Below, piece after piece: positions 43,588 to 52,661 of a stretch of DNA of 52,693 bases. The stretch's first letter is position 1. Every line of letters begins with the position of its first letter. The stretch comes from Thermoanaerobaculia bacterium. Lineage in GTDB: Bacteria > Acidobacteriota > Thermoanaerobaculia > Multivoradales > JAHEKO01. The stretch lies in the NCBI GenBank assembly GCA_947259195.1, contig CAMYLC010000008.1, positions 1 to 52,693 on the forward strand, in the 5' to 3' direction. The position numbers and the translations under genes were made by a program. Below the pieces are notes generated by a model. That model was not told the DNA's origin. It did no database searches and worked only from the letters and a program-made list of their open reading frames with translations.

Positions 43588-45716
43588 CCCGAGTGGTCCC
43601 TCACCTGACCCTGAGTCGAGACCGACTGCCGGTCCGCTTCGCGCCGACTCAGGCTCCTCAGAGCCTCCCTCAGGACTTGCTTGAGCTCGCGACGCTCCTC
43701 ATCACTCAGCTCTCGGCCGCCGAAGCTCTCCTGAAGGTAGAGCTCGATCACCCGATCAGCGTAGGCAAGGGCGACAGGTCGCTGTCGCGCGATTCTCGCA
43801 GCGAGCTCAAGCGGCGGCACCGAACTGGTGAGAGCCAGACGGGGGTCCTTCGCCAGGCGGGTGCGGAGCTGACGATATGCCCTGGTGCCGGTGAAGGCAG
43901 GGCGGTGCCGCCAGGTCCACCAGGCTCCGAGTACCACTACCAAGGCAAGTGGCAGCAGCTGGACCGCGTCGGGCCGCCAAGAGGAGTCCGGCCTCTGTCG
44001 ACTGCTCTTCGAGTTCTCCTCCGCAGCAACAACGTCGTGCCTCGGGGCCTGCTCCTTCTCCCGAGCGCCACCTTCCCAGAGCCGCGACCAGAAAACGGCC
44101 AACCGGCGAGCGATGCCCAGCTGGTCGTAGAACCCAAAAGTGAGCACGTAGCGATCCCAACGGAATAGCAAATAGTCATACGCCTGGGAGGCCAACAGGC
44201 TCCAGCCGAGCTTGGCACTGACCGGCAGGCCGGATGGCGGGGTCGGGTCGAATGTGGTCCAACCCCGATCGGGCAGGAGAGCCTCTACCCAGGCGTGGGC
44301 GTTGCTCTGCCGAACCACGTAGTAGTCCTCGAACGGGTTGTACTCTCCACCGAGATAGCCCGTGACCAGGCGTGCAGGCACTCCCACGGCTCGCAACATC
44401 AGGACCATCGACGAGGCGAAGTACTCGCAATGGCCGCGGCGCCAATCGAAGAGGAAGTCCTCGACTGGGCTGTCGCTGCGGATTCCCATGAGATCGAGGG
44501 AGTAGCTGTACTCCCGCATCAGAAACCCCTGGATTCGACCCGCCTTCTCCACCGGCTCACCGGTGCCGGCCACCGCCGCCGCCAAGGCCGCGATCCGCTC
44601 TCCACCATTCATCCGACCCGCTTCGTCGAGAGGCAAAGGCGGCGGCAGGCCGGAGCTCAACTGGAGCTCTGCAGATGGTGACAGTCCGACTCGATAACGG
44701 ACGGTGTCAGGCCGCCGAATCTGGAGATGCGTCAGACCGCCATCGTCCAGGTGCATTGTAGGTGTCGCGATGTCGACTGTCAGTGCTTCGACCGGCAGCA
44801 CCAGGCCAACACTCGCCACGGGCTCGAGCCAGATCTCGAGCCACGAACGTGCTTGCCCTTCGGCGACGTGAAAGAAGCCGTCTCGTTGCCGAGCGAGTCT
44901 CTGGGTACGCACCTTCCCTCGCGCCCATCCATCGCCTCGAAACTCGTTGTAGACGGCCGCTCGAAAGCGCATTTCATGGCCGCTCGGTGAGGGCGTTTCA
45001 TATTCGAGTCGCATGGCGACGGCACGACTGCTCCGCGTCCGGCCGATGACATCCATACCGATCTGCTCGAGGAACTGGGGGCGCTGCATCGTGCCTCCGG
45101 CGCCGCCACCAGGACCGACAAGATACGGCCTTCCCAACCGAGGCAGAAGAGCGAACAAAGGCACGGCGAGGACCAGGGTCAGGATTGTGCCGATGACGAG
45201 AAAACGACTCAGAGGTATCTCGGTCCGGCCCACCGAAAGGCCCTGACTACTCAGCACATGGAAGGCTGCAAAACGGGCCATCAGCAGGAGGCTGAGCACC
45301 AGGAAGCTCAACATGTAGAGGACCACGGTCGGGTGAACGCTGGTACCCATGGCCGCGAGGAAGACGAAGAAGGTAAGGAGAAAGACGTGCCACTTGTCCT
45401 TCTCCCGCTTCAGCCCGAACAGCTTGACGGCGAGAGTGAACAGGGCCAGATGCAGCAATGGTCGCAGCACCCTGCCCTGCCAGAACAAGGAGAAATCGAG
45501 CAGCAAGAAAGGCACATAGACGAGCGCCAGGAGATTCATCGCCCAGCTTGGCAGAGGCCTCGACTGGCCTGTCAGGCTTCGACGGAGAAACAGCGCCACC
45601 GCCAGGGAGAAGACGAGGATCGAAGGCCAACCGACAATCTCGTTGAACGGCAGCGGGATGGGCGCCAGCAGTGCCAGGACACCGAGCAAGACCCGCTTGC
45701 GCCGATCGAAGCTCAC
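43581..45716 (-). CDS. TgpA-family transmembrane transglutaminase-like protein
   Basis: A 711-aa protein from the GTG at 45716, which overlaps the DUF58 stop (GTGA). About six N-terminal helices (residues 1-200) are followed by an extracytoplasmic region, then a transglutaminase-like core: HCEYFASSMVLMLRAVGVPA (Cys), YLGGEYNPFEDYYVVRQSNA, HAWVEALLPDRGWTTFDPTP (His and Asp). A last helix (LLPLALVVVLGAWWTW) and a cytosolic tail close it. It is the TgpA/DUF3488 type found with MoxR and DUF58 genes. The function of the set is not settled; envelope maturation is likely. Confidence 0.9.
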   Translation of the reverse strand: MSFDRRKRVLLGVLALLAPIPLPFNEIVGWPSILVFSLAVALFLRRSLTGQSRPLPSWAMNLLALVYVPFLLLDFSLFWQGRVLRPLLHLALFTLAVKLFGLKREKDKWHVFLLTFFVFLAAMGTSVHPTVVLYMLSFLVLSLLLMARFAAFHVLSSQGLSVGRTEIPLSRFLVIGTILTLVLAVPLFALLPRLGRPYLVGPGGGAGGTMQRPQFLEQIGMDVIGRTRSSRAVAMRLEYETPSPSGHEMRFRAAVYNEFRGDGWARGKVRTQRLARQRDGFFHVAEGQARSWLEIWLEPVASVGLVLPVEALTVDIATPTMHLDDGGLTHLQIRRPDTVRYRVGLSPSAELQLSSGLPPPLPLDEAGRMNGGERIAALAAAVAGTGEPVEKAGRIQGFLMREYSYSLDLMGIRSDSPVEDFLFDWRRGHCEYFASSMVLMLRAVGVPARLVTGYLGGEYNPFEDYYVVRQSNAHAWVEALLPDRGWTTFDPTPPSGLPVSAKLGWSLLASQAYDYLLFRWDRYVLTFGFYDQLGIARRLAVFWSRLWEGGAREKEQAPRHDVVAAEENSKSSRQRPDSSWRPDAVQLLPLALVVVLGAWWTWRHRPAFTGTRAYRQLRTRLAKDPRLALTSSVPPLELAARIARQRPVALAYADRVIELYLQESFGGRELSDEERRELKQVLREALRSLSRREADRQSVSTQGQVRDHSGQ

Positions 45717-46714
45717 GCGCCCCGTTCCTTCATGTCGAGGGTGAGGGCCGGTGTGGCCGGATCGCTGCCCGTGAGCGGATAGGGTCTCAGTGCAACCGCC
45801 GGCACCAGGGCCAAGGCTTCGAGAACCTTCCGTCGGTGACCACGGCCCCGACCGAAGCCAACGACTTCGTTCCACGTCACGAGCTCGACCTCGTAGTCCC
45901 GCTCCAGATAGTAGTGCGCGGCGGTTGCCGCCTCGCTGACCAACAGCTCGAACGCTTCCTTCCTGGAATCGCTATCGAGCTCCCCGACGGCATTGTCGAG
46001 CACGATGGAGAGGCGCTCACCGGTTTCGGCCTCTCTCTCCATGTAGACCAGCTCGCCAGTGCGGGCCGTCTGCTTCCAGTGAATGCCTCGCCGATCGTCG
46101 CCGAGGCGAAAAGCCCGCAGGCTGTGGAGCTCCGGGCCGGCACCGATCCTGCGCGCCGCCTCCTCGCCGACCCCGCCCAGGCTCCTCTGACGGAACTCGA
46201 CCGAAGACCGGATCTCCGGATAGATGAGCAAATCCAGATCGACGCGATATCTCATCCCCTTACGGAACAGTCCTAGGGGGAAGATCGACGCCAGGTGAGC
46301 ATGCTCGAGACGCAAGACGCCGCGGCGCGTGGCCGTCAACTCCAGATTACCGGCGAAGGCGGAGCGGCGAGGCAGGAAGGGCACCAGAACGGATTTGGTT
46401 TGCTCGCTTCCCGCCAGGACCAACAACCACCTCGGCCACAAACGGCCTCGATTGCGCAGCTCGAAGCCGATATCGAAGGGCTCATTGGCGTATACCTCCA
46501 GCGGTGGATCGAAATCGATCTCCAGCCGCCGGAGGTTCTGTCTCGAGATCACTCCAGAGACGACCAACAACGACAACATCGTCGCTTCGACAAGATAGAG
46601 CGCATTATTGCCGGTGTTGGCTGCTGGCACGGCCACCAGCACTGTGAGGATGATGAACCAGAGCCCGACCTTGGTGATCCGAATGCCTTCAGGAACGGTC
46701 TTGCGGAGTGCCAT
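45713..46714 (-). CDS. DUF58 domain protein
   Basis: A 333-aa protein with two N-terminal helices (about 14-45) and a von Willebrand A-like DUF58 domain. The signature is IHWKQTARTGELVYMERE (about 221-238), preceded by LHSLRAFRLGDDRRG and followed by RLSIVLDNAVGELDS. DUF58 proteins pair with MoxR ATPases, which may load metal or remodel them. The start overlaps the moxR stop (TGATG). Confidence 0.9.
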   Translation of the reverse strand: MALRKTVPEGIRITKVGLWFIILTVLVAVPAANTGNNALYLVEATMLSLLVVSGVISRQNLRRLEIDFDPPLEVYANEPFDIGFELRNRGRLWPRWLLVLAGSEQTKSVLVPFLPRRSAFAGNLELTATRRGVLRLEHAHLASIFPLGLFRKGMRYRVDLDLLIYPEIRSSVEFRQRSLGGVGEEAARRIGAGPELHSLRAFRLGDDRRGIHWKQTARTGELVYMEREAETGERLSIVLDNAVGELDSDSRKEAFELLVSEAATAAHYYLERDYEVELVTWNEVVGFGRGRGHRRKVLEALALVPAVALRPYPLTGSDPATPALTLDMKERGA

Positions 46715-47676
46715 CAGACAGGGATGGGAACCGAGTCCACGACCCTGGCGACGGCAGTTCTGGCGGCCTCCAGGCCACCGCCGCCGTTCTTCAGTAGCAC
46801 CCGATGAGCGAAGACGGGCACTGCGACTCCCTGGACGTCGTCCGGCGTCGCGAAGGGGCGACCTTCGCAGAGGGCCATGGCCTGGGTGGCTCGATAGAGA
46901 TTCTGCACGCCGCGCGTGGAGACACCGAGAACGAACTGGGGCGAGTCTCGCGTCGCCTCAGCCAGGGAGAGGATGTAATCTGCGAGCTTGTCGGCCACCT
47001 GGACTTCCTCGGCGCGGGCCTGGAGTCGCAGGACGTCTTCACGACTCACCACCGGCTCGAGATCTGCCAGAATGCGATCGACGCCGCCTGAGATGAGGAG
47101 CTCACGTTCCTGCTCCCGCGGTGGATAGCCGAGCCTCAGCGACATCATGAATCGATCCAGCTGAGATTCGGGGAGCGGAAAAGTCCCCACGTACTCCAGA
47201 GGATTCTGGGTCGCCAGGACGATGAAAGGCTCAGGCAAGGGGTGGCGCTCGCGGTCGATCGTCACATGACGCTCGCTCATGGCTTCCAAGAGTGCCGACT
47301 GCGTCTTCGGGCTGGCGCGATTGATCTCGTCGGCCAGCACCACGTTCGAGAAGATCGGACCCGGCACGTACTCGAACCTCTCGCTCGCCTGCCTGTAGAT
47401 GGAAACACCCACGATGTCCGACGGCAGGAGATCGCTAGTGAACTGGATCCTCTGGAAAGCCAGACCCAGCGAGTTTGCCAGCGACCGAGCCAGCGTCGTC
47501 TTACCCACTCCTGGGACATCTTCGATCAGGACGTGACCTTGGGCCAGCAGGCAGACGACAGCTTGACGGATGACATCACCCTTACCCTTCACCACGGAAC
47601 CAACCTGACGCTCGAGACAAGCAATCAGGTCGGCAGCGACGGCCTCGTGTGTGGTTATGGCGGGGCGCTGGGTCAC
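46714..47676 (-). CDS. MoxR family AAA+ ATPase
   Basis: A 320-aa MoxR ATPase. Walker A is EDVPGVGKTTLARSL, Walker B is VVLADEINRASPKTQSALLE, the sensor region is ATQNPLEYVGTFPLPESQLD and the lid holds LGVSTRGVQNLYRA. MoxR proteins act as chaperones for VWA/DUF58 proteins. It is the first gene of the coupled moxR-DUF58-tgpA set. Confidence 0.93.
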   Translation of the reverse strand: MTQRPAITTHEAVAADLIACLERQVGSVVKGKGDVIRQAVVCLLAQGHVLIEDVPGVGKTTLARSLANSLGLAFQRIQFTSDLLPSDIVGVSIYRQASERFEYVPGPIFSNVVLADEINRASPKTQSALLEAMSERHVTIDRERHPLPEPFIVLATQNPLEYVGTFPLPESQLDRFMMSLRLGYPPREQERELLISGGVDRILADLEPVVSREDVLRLQARAEEVQVADKLADYILSLAEATRDSPQFVLGVSTRGVQNLYRATQAMALCEGRPFATPDDVQGVAVPVFAHRVLLKNGGGGLEAARTAVARVVDSVPIPV

Positions 47677-47766
47677 GGTCGTCGAGTCTCCTGGCGGGCG
47701 CGGACACTTACCAGGTCGAGAGCAACCCCGCCCTGGTGAGAAATTCAGATGCCCACGCTTCAGGTC

Positions 47767-48309
47767 TCAGGACCCCGAGGCGAACTCCTTGTAGTCGCCC
47801 CGCTCCGCTTCGGGCACCGGGTGACGGATCTCCGCGAAAAACCCGTCACCCTCTTCATACGACACATCTTCCAGGATATGAGTGAATTGAGTCACATTCG
47901 CCTTCTCGATATCGGAGGTGTCGAACCACACTCGCCAGTGATTCTTCTCCTGTCCGTCCGGATCCGCCATGGAGATTTCTACCGTGATTCCGGGTAGCTT
48001 CTGGTTGCTGTCATGCTTGATGAGAATATCAAGCAGGACTCTCTGGCTCACCGCGACGGGCTCGAAATCAGCCTGCTCCTCCAACTCTGCGGCTTCGATC
48101 TCCGCTTCTTCGACCAACACCTCGATCTCTTCGATCGGCTCCTCGAAGATAGGCTCCTCTTCCACCACGAAGCCGTTCATGCTGGCCGAATAGAGCGAAC
48201 GCGTCTGGGCGATCTTGTCAGCGGGTGATTTGGGGCCACAGGCGGAACCGGCCAAGCCCAAGAGCAAAACGAAGACAATGGCGACAGAGATTCGAGGTAG
48301 CTGGTGCAC
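47767..48309 (-). CDS. Glu-rich lipoprotein of unknown function
   Basis: A 180-aa protein. The GTG at 48309 has AGGAGG six bases before it and opens a lipoprotein signal (VAIVFVLLLGLAGSAC). The mature part begins with a very acidic stretch (about 46-85, many E in pairs such as EEEPIFEEPIEEIEVL), then a domain with RVLLDILIKHDSNQKLPGIT and EISMADPDGQEKNHWRVWFD. The C-terminal domain could be an immunoglobulin-like or hydrolase-free beta sandwich; I do not recognise it. It lies between the family-2 glycosyltransferase and moxR with 90 bases to the latter. Confidence 0.75.
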   Translation of the reverse strand: MHQLPRISVAIVFVLLLGLAGSACGPKSPADKIAQTRSLYSASMNGFVVEEEPIFEEPIEEIEVLVEEAEIEAAELEEQADFEPVAVSQRVLLDILIKHDSNQKLPGITVEISMADPDGQEKNHWRVWFDTSDIEKANVTQFTHILEDVSYEEGDGFFAEIRHPVPEAERGDYKEFASGS

Positions 48310-48361
48310 GAGAGACCTCCTGGACGCCCAAGCGGGCATCATGACAGTTTTCACGGCTGAC

Positions 48362-49066
48362 TCAACCGACGAGATTATAGCGAAAGATGGCCCAGACCGC
48401 GGCCAGGCCGTCCTTCCATCCGATCTTCTTGCCCTCGGCGTAGGTTCGACCAGCATAGGAGATGGGGACCTCGTAGATCCGTACCCGCTGCTTGGCGACT
48501 TTGGCGGTCATCTCGGGCTCGATGGCGAATCGATTCGAGTGCAGTGTTAGCTTGTCGAGCACTTCCTTTCGAAAGACCTTGTACCCGGTCTCCATGTCCG
48601 ACAGATTCAGGTCCGTGAACATGTTGGACAGCAGTGTCAGGAACCTGTTTCCCTGGTAGTGCCAGAAGAAGAGTACCCGGTGGGGTCCACCCAGGAACCG
48701 CGAGCCGTAGACCACATCCGCATCCTCTTCCAGCAACGGCTGGAGCAAGACAGGATAGTCCCTCGGGTGATACTCGAGATCCGCATCCTGGACCAGGACG
48801 AAGTCACCCCGGGCGGCGCCAAATCCACTTCGCAAGGCCGCTCCCTTGCCCTGGTTCTCGACATGCTGGACCAACTCGAAAGAGTGTGTGCCGCTTGCCG
48901 CGACCTCCTGGAGCTTGGCTCGCGAGCCATCGGTCGAAGCATCGTCGACCACGATGATCTCCAATTCCACCTCTGCTGGCAACTGCGCAGCGCTCACCCG
49001 GCCGAGCACCCTCTCTATGGTCTCGACTTCATTGTAGACGGGGATCACCACAGAGAGCATCTTCAT
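48362..49066 (-). CDS. Glycosyltransferase family 2 (dolichol-phosphate mannosyltransferase type)
   Basis: A 234-aa GT-A enzyme without C-terminal membrane helices. VVIPVYNEVETIERVLGRV, IIVVDDASTDGSRAKL, GKGAALRSGFGAARGDFVLV, QDADLEYHPRDYPVLLQPLL (D-x-D) and DMETGYKVFRKEVLDKL place it with DPM1-like polyprenyl-phosphate sugar transferases. ATG at 49066 or 49060. A TATACT hexamer lies a dozen bases before the ATG. It probably makes a polyprenyl-phosphate sugar donor for periplasmic glycosylation. Confidence 0.88.
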   Translation of the reverse strand: MKMLSVVIPVYNEVETIERVLGRVSAAQLPAEVELEIIVVDDASTDGSRAKLQEVAASGTHSFELVQHVENQGKGAALRSGFGAARGDFVLVQDADLEYHPRDYPVLLQPLLEEDADVVYGSRFLGGPHRVLFFWHYQGNRFLTLLSNMFTDLNLSDMETGYKVFRKEVLDKLTLHSNRFAIEPEMTAKVAKQRVRIYEVPISYAGRTYAEGKKIGWKDGLAAVWAIFRYNLVG

Positions 49067-49106
49067 GGCGCACGCAGTATAGCGCGGGGCCATTCTTGCC
49101 CTCTCG

Positions 49107-50120
49107 TTATCGCTTGGGTCTCTGGAACGTTCCGCGATTCAAGCAGTTCCCGGGTGCCATGGCACAGGCCGTCTCGAAAATGGCCAGGAACGACTGGTTG
49201 AGAATCGAGCTGCCCTCGAATTTCGCGTACGACTCGACAGGCCCGTAGGAGATCACGCCGACCACGCGGTTGGGCTCACCGTTGGCCGGACCCTGGCCTT
49301 TCGCCCGCGCGCCGAAATTTTGGATCAGGGGTCCGCCGCTGGATCCCGGCCCCATATCGGACCCGTAGACGGCTGAGCCATCGAAGCAACAAAACGAATC
49401 GCCGGTCGTCACTTGATGCAGCTCTTCCCCGCCGTCGTGGTTTACCGGGAAGCCGAGAAGATGGACATGGTTCGGAATCAACGAGTAGGTTCTGAAACCC
49501 AACCAGCCAGTGGCTTGTCCGATCGTCCTGCCCTCATTGTCGCGGAGGACAAGAACACCGAAATCTGCCGAGTTCGGCAGCACCTCGGACGACAGCTTCC
49601 ATTCCTCGGTCACTACCGCCCGTCGGGCCAGCCAAACTCCCCTTGGAAACTGACCTCGATAGTAGCCCGGAACAAAGGCAAATTTCTGGTGGAAGCGGCC
49701 TCGAAGCGCATCGTAGACGCAGTGGCCAGCAGTCAGGATGACGCGATTGGAAATCACCGACGCCGAGCAGACGAAATCTCCGTCGGCCGACTTGAAGAAC
49801 AACCGCCCCACGGTCGTATAGGGAAAAGCGGTTCGGGCGCTTCTCGGAGTCAATCGGCTACTGCTGAACTGGAGAGCGCCTGTCGGTAGGCTGATCGTGC
49901 TCTCCTCGGTACCCCCCTGATCTTCGCCGAGGAGCGTCGACAACCGGGCGCTCGACACCCTCGGCAGAGGCATGTCGCGGGCCCTGCGCATACGGTTCGA
50001 TGACCAATAGTCGCGATCGGCCCGCACCGCCGTGGAAACCACCTCCCGCTTTTGTGCACCGGCGATTGAAGGAACGCCGATGGTCAGCACCAACACGCCC
50101 AGCAGCAGTTTCTTGATCAT
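49107..50120 (-). CDS. Secreted trypsin-like serine protease
   Basis: A 337-aa protein with a Sec signal peptide (MIKKLLLGVLVLTIGVPSIA, cleavage after AGA). The chymotrypsin-fold triad is visible: RVILTAGHCVYDA (His), LPNSADFGVLVLRD (Asp) and GSDMGPGSSGGPLIQ (Ser). Two pairs of cysteines around H and near FCCFDG and ACAMAPGNC may form disulfides. ATG at 50120 is preferred over a TTG nine bases before. A pro-region of about 85 residues precedes the catalytic domain. Target unknown. Confidence 0.88.
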   Translation of the reverse strand: MIKKLLLGVLVLTIGVPSIAGAQKREVVSTAVRADRDYWSSNRMRRARDMPLPRVSSARLSTLLGEDQGGTEESTISLPTGALQFSSSRLTPRSARTAFPYTTVGRLFFKSADGDFVCSASVISNRVILTAGHCVYDALRGRFHQKFAFVPGYYRGQFPRGVWLARRAVVTEEWKLSSEVLPNSADFGVLVLRDNEGRTIGQATGWLGFRTYSLIPNHVHLLGFPVNHDGGEELHQVTTGDSFCCFDGSAVYGSDMGPGSSGGPLIQNFGARAKGQGPANGEPNRVVGVISYGPVESYAKFEGSSILNQSFLAIFETACAMAPGNCLNRGTFQRPKR

Positions 50121-50166
50121 GGCAGGCAACCCTCTCTACATGATTCGGTCGAAGAACCAGAAGTTC

Positions 50167-50175
50167 AGTATAGCA
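50167..50175 (-). promoter_or_regulatory. Extended -10 promoter before the protease gene
   Basis: The minus strand reads TGCTATACT (50175-50167), an extended -10 element (TG-n-TATACT), about 47 bases before the protease ATG. No good -35 box is seen at 17 bases, which fits extended -10 promoters. Confidence 0.42.
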
Positions 50176-50250
50176 GGCAGGCCTGAGCAAGCCGTGTTGC
50201 CCACGACCCACGTCTGCCTTCCATGGCCAGCTCCCAGAAGGAGCGCAGAG

Positions 50251-51606
50251 CTACTGGATGTAGCCGAGTGCCCGAAGCTCATCGACGGTCGACTCGGCGG
50301 GAGCTACGACTTCGGTCGGATAGGGCTCATGGGATGCAAGGGCCTCGTCGAGTGCGATTCTCAGGCGCTCAGCGGCCTCGACCCCTTCGCCAATCGGATG
50401 GGCGTACCAGGTCTCACCGGGGTCGTAGGAGAGATCGAAGAGGTCTTCCTCTATGAGCTTCCAGTCCATCACCCGAGCCGAGGTGGTACCGCCCCGACCA
50501 GGCGGACGGTCGAGGCGGCTGATCGCAACCAGGTCTCCTACTTGCTCTGTCGCTAGCAAGCTTCTCAAATCGGTACCGGAGAACACCTCTGGGATTGCAA
50601 TTCCGACGGCCGAAACGACGGTCGGAGGGATGTCGATGCCGCGGACCTGGTAGCCGACTCTGGTTCCCGCATGTGCCGAGCCCGGGAACTTGATCACCAG
50701 CGGCACCCTCAGAAGCTCGTCGAAGAGAGTGTGAGAGTGCACACCCACGAGTCCGTGCTCGCCGAACTCCTCCCCGTGATCCGAGGTGAAGACGACCAGG
50801 GTGTCGTCATAAAGGCCTTTCTCCCTCAGGTATCGAATCAGATGCGACACGCCGTCATCCGCCGAGCGAATCTCCGCATCATAGGCGGCGACCACGTGGC
50901 CCAGGTCCGCCTCGTCGAAGTCGATCTCCTCATTGTTGATCTGTCCAAGTAATTCGAGACTGATCTCGCCTGGCAGGGAACCCGAGTAGCCATCCTCAAA
51001 GAGCGCCAGGTAGTCGGCCTCAGGGGTGTAGGGATGATGCACTTCGTAGGAATGAAGGAACAGAAAGAAAGGCCTGGAATCGTCTGACTCGACCCACTCC
51101 ACACCCTTCCACATGGTGTCTTCAAAATGCTCCAGCATCGGCTGTTCGAACACTTCGAAACCCTGATCCAGGCCGAAGACCCGATCCATCTGCCCGCCGC
51201 CGGTGAAGGCCGCGGTCCGGTAGCCGGCTTGTTGCAAGACTTCAGCGAGACAAATGGCGTCCTCCGGGATTCTGGTCTTCGCCGACCAGGTTGCCTGATG
51301 GTGATGCGGTAAGAGCGAGGTCAGCATCGAGGCGTGGGAATGCAGCGTTGAGGAAGCGTGCGCGATAGCCTCTTCAAAAACCACAGCGTCCTCGCAGAGC
51401 AGATCCAGAGCGGGGCTTGTGGCCTTCTCGTAGCCGTAGCACCCGAGGTGATCCGGCCTGAGAGTGTCTATCGAGATCAGGATGACGTTCGGACGGCGCT
51501 CGTTGTCTTGTGGTTCGGTATCCGTCGCCGAGCAGGCGGTCAGAAACAAAACCACTATCGGGATGCAGATCAGGAGCAACCTGACCATGGTCTGTCGTGC
51601 TCTCAC
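50251..51606 (-). CDS. Sulfatase-fold lipoprotein without a formylglycine motif
   Basis: A 451-aa alkaline-phosphatase-fold protein with a lipoprotein signal (IPIVVLFLTAC). It has the metal-site start RPNVILISIDTLRPDHLGCY, VVFTSDHGEEFGEHGLVGVH and HSHTLFDELLRVPLVIKF. At the nucleophile position it reads ASSTLHSHASMLTSLLP instead of the C/S-x-P-x-R sequence needed for formylglycine. Many relatives carry T-x-P-S-H-A-S at this place, so a Ser or Thr nucleophile and phosphodiester or phosphoglycerol chemistry are possible. The C-terminus ends LRALGYIQ as in this subgroup. GTG at 51606 or ATG at 51588. Confidence 0.85.
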   Translation of the reverse strand: MRARQTMVRLLLICIPIVVLFLTACSATDTEPQDNERRPNVILISIDTLRPDHLGCYGYEKATSPALDLLCEDAVVFEEAIAHASSTLHSHASMLTSLLPHHHQATWSAKTRIPEDAICLAEVLQQAGYRTAAFTGGGQMDRVFGLDQGFEVFEQPMLEHFEDTMWKGVEWVESDDSRPFFLFLHSYEVHHPYTPEADYLALFEDGYSGSLPGEISLELLGQINNEEIDFDEADLGHVVAAYDAEIRSADDGVSHLIRYLREKGLYDDTLVVFTSDHGEEFGEHGLVGVHSHTLFDELLRVPLVIKFPGSAHAGTRVGYQVRGIDIPPTVVSAVGIAIPEVFSGTDLRSLLATEQVGDLVAISRLDRPPGRGGTTSARVMDWKLIEEDLFDLSYDPGETWYAHPIGEGVEAAERLRIALDEALASHEPYPTEVVAPAESTVDELRALGYIQ

Positions 51607-51689
51607 GATCGATCTTCAGCTTTGGCCGGTGCGCTAGTAGGAAGTTTCGGGGCGAAATGGGCGAGAAGCGTAACACAGACCATTGCTTG

Positions 51690-52661
51690 TCATCCGGGGT
51701 GCTCCGGCTCCTGGTCCAGAGCTTCTTGCCAACGCTTGCGGACCGCGCCCATCAGCTCCACTTCGGGCTCCAGCTCCAAGCCGAAGCGCTGCCGCACTGC
51801 CCTTCTGGCTGTGAGCATCAGCTCCAAGACGTTTTGGGCTGTGGCCTTGCCATTGTTGACGATGACGTTCGCGTGCCGAGGGCTGATCTGCGCGCCGCCA
51901 CGACTAGCACCCTTCAGATCGCAGGCCTCTATCAGCCTGCCGGCGTAGTCGCCCTCGGGATTCCTGAAGATGGAACCGACGTGGGGTCGGCCCGAAGGAA
52001 GACTCTGCCACCGGCGCCGATTGAGCTCTTCGATCCGTCCCAGCGCTTTCTCGGCACTGCCTTCTCGAAGCTGGAAGGTAGCGCTGATAACGATCCCCCC
52101 CGAGCCCCGCAAGATCGTGCGACGGTAGGAGGGCTGAAGCTCTCGGGCGGTCAGGCGTCGCGTCCGCCCATCCTGTTCCAGGATGGTGGTCTCGACCAGC
52201 ACGTCCTTGATCTCGACTCCGTAACTTCCAGCGTTCATGCGGACAGCTCCGCCGACGGTCGAAGGGAAGCCGGCCAGAGCCTCGAGACCCTCGAATCCCT
52301 TTTCGGCTGCGAGCCTCGCCAGCTTCGCTAGCGCCAATCCTCCGCCGGCCGTTACCCTGGTGCCGTGAAACCGATGACTCACGAAATCCCCGACCAACCG
52401 AGCCACGACGCCCGGCAGACCCTCGTCGGGAAACAACACGTTGGATCCCAGGCCGAGGAGCACGAAGGGCAACCCGAGTCGTTCCGTCGCCGAGAGGAGT
52501 GCTGCGAGCGCCTGCCTGTTGTGAGCTCGGATCAGGAACTCGGCCGGACCTCCAATCCGAAACGTAGAGTATCCGGAGAGCGGGGCTCCGACCTCGACCT
52601 CGAGGCCCTCGACGCCTTCGAGCTGCCCGATCAGGCCAGTGGGATTGTCAGAGGTGTTCAC
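51690..52661 (-). CDS. murB: UDP-N-acetylenolpyruvoylglucosamine reductase
   Basis: A 323-aa FAD enzyme of peptidoglycan synthesis. It shows LSGYSTFRIGGPAEFLIRAH, LLGLGSNVLFPDEGLPGVV, GFEGLEALAGFPSTVGGAVR, MNAGSYGVEIKDVL, the proton-donor serine in HVGSIFRNPEGDYAGRLIEA and LEPEVELMG with the catalytic Glu. It is the shorter, type II form. GTG start overlaps an upstream stop (GTGA), so it belongs to an operon entering from the right edge. Confidence 0.95.
   Translation of the reverse strand: MNTSDNPTGLIGQLEGVEGLEVEVGAPLSGYSTFRIGGPAEFLIRAHNRQALAALLSATERLGLPFVLLGLGSNVLFPDEGLPGVVARLVGDFVSHRFHGTRVTAGGGLALAKLARLAAEKGFEGLEALAGFPSTVGGAVRMNAGSYGVEIKDVLVETTILEQDGRTRRLTARELQPSYRRTILRGSGGIVISATFQLREGSAEKALGRIEELNRRRWQSLPSGRPHVGSIFRNPEGDYAGRLIEACDLKGASRGGAQISPRHANVIVNNGKATAQNVLELMLTARRAVRQRFGLELEPEVELMGAVRKRWQEALDQEPEHPG

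Noticed and set aside
48372..48380. TATAAT on the minus strand in the end of the family-2 glycosyltransferase gene
   Set aside because: No -35 box at a proper distance was found and it is within coding sequence, so I did not list it as a promoter of the lipoprotein gene.
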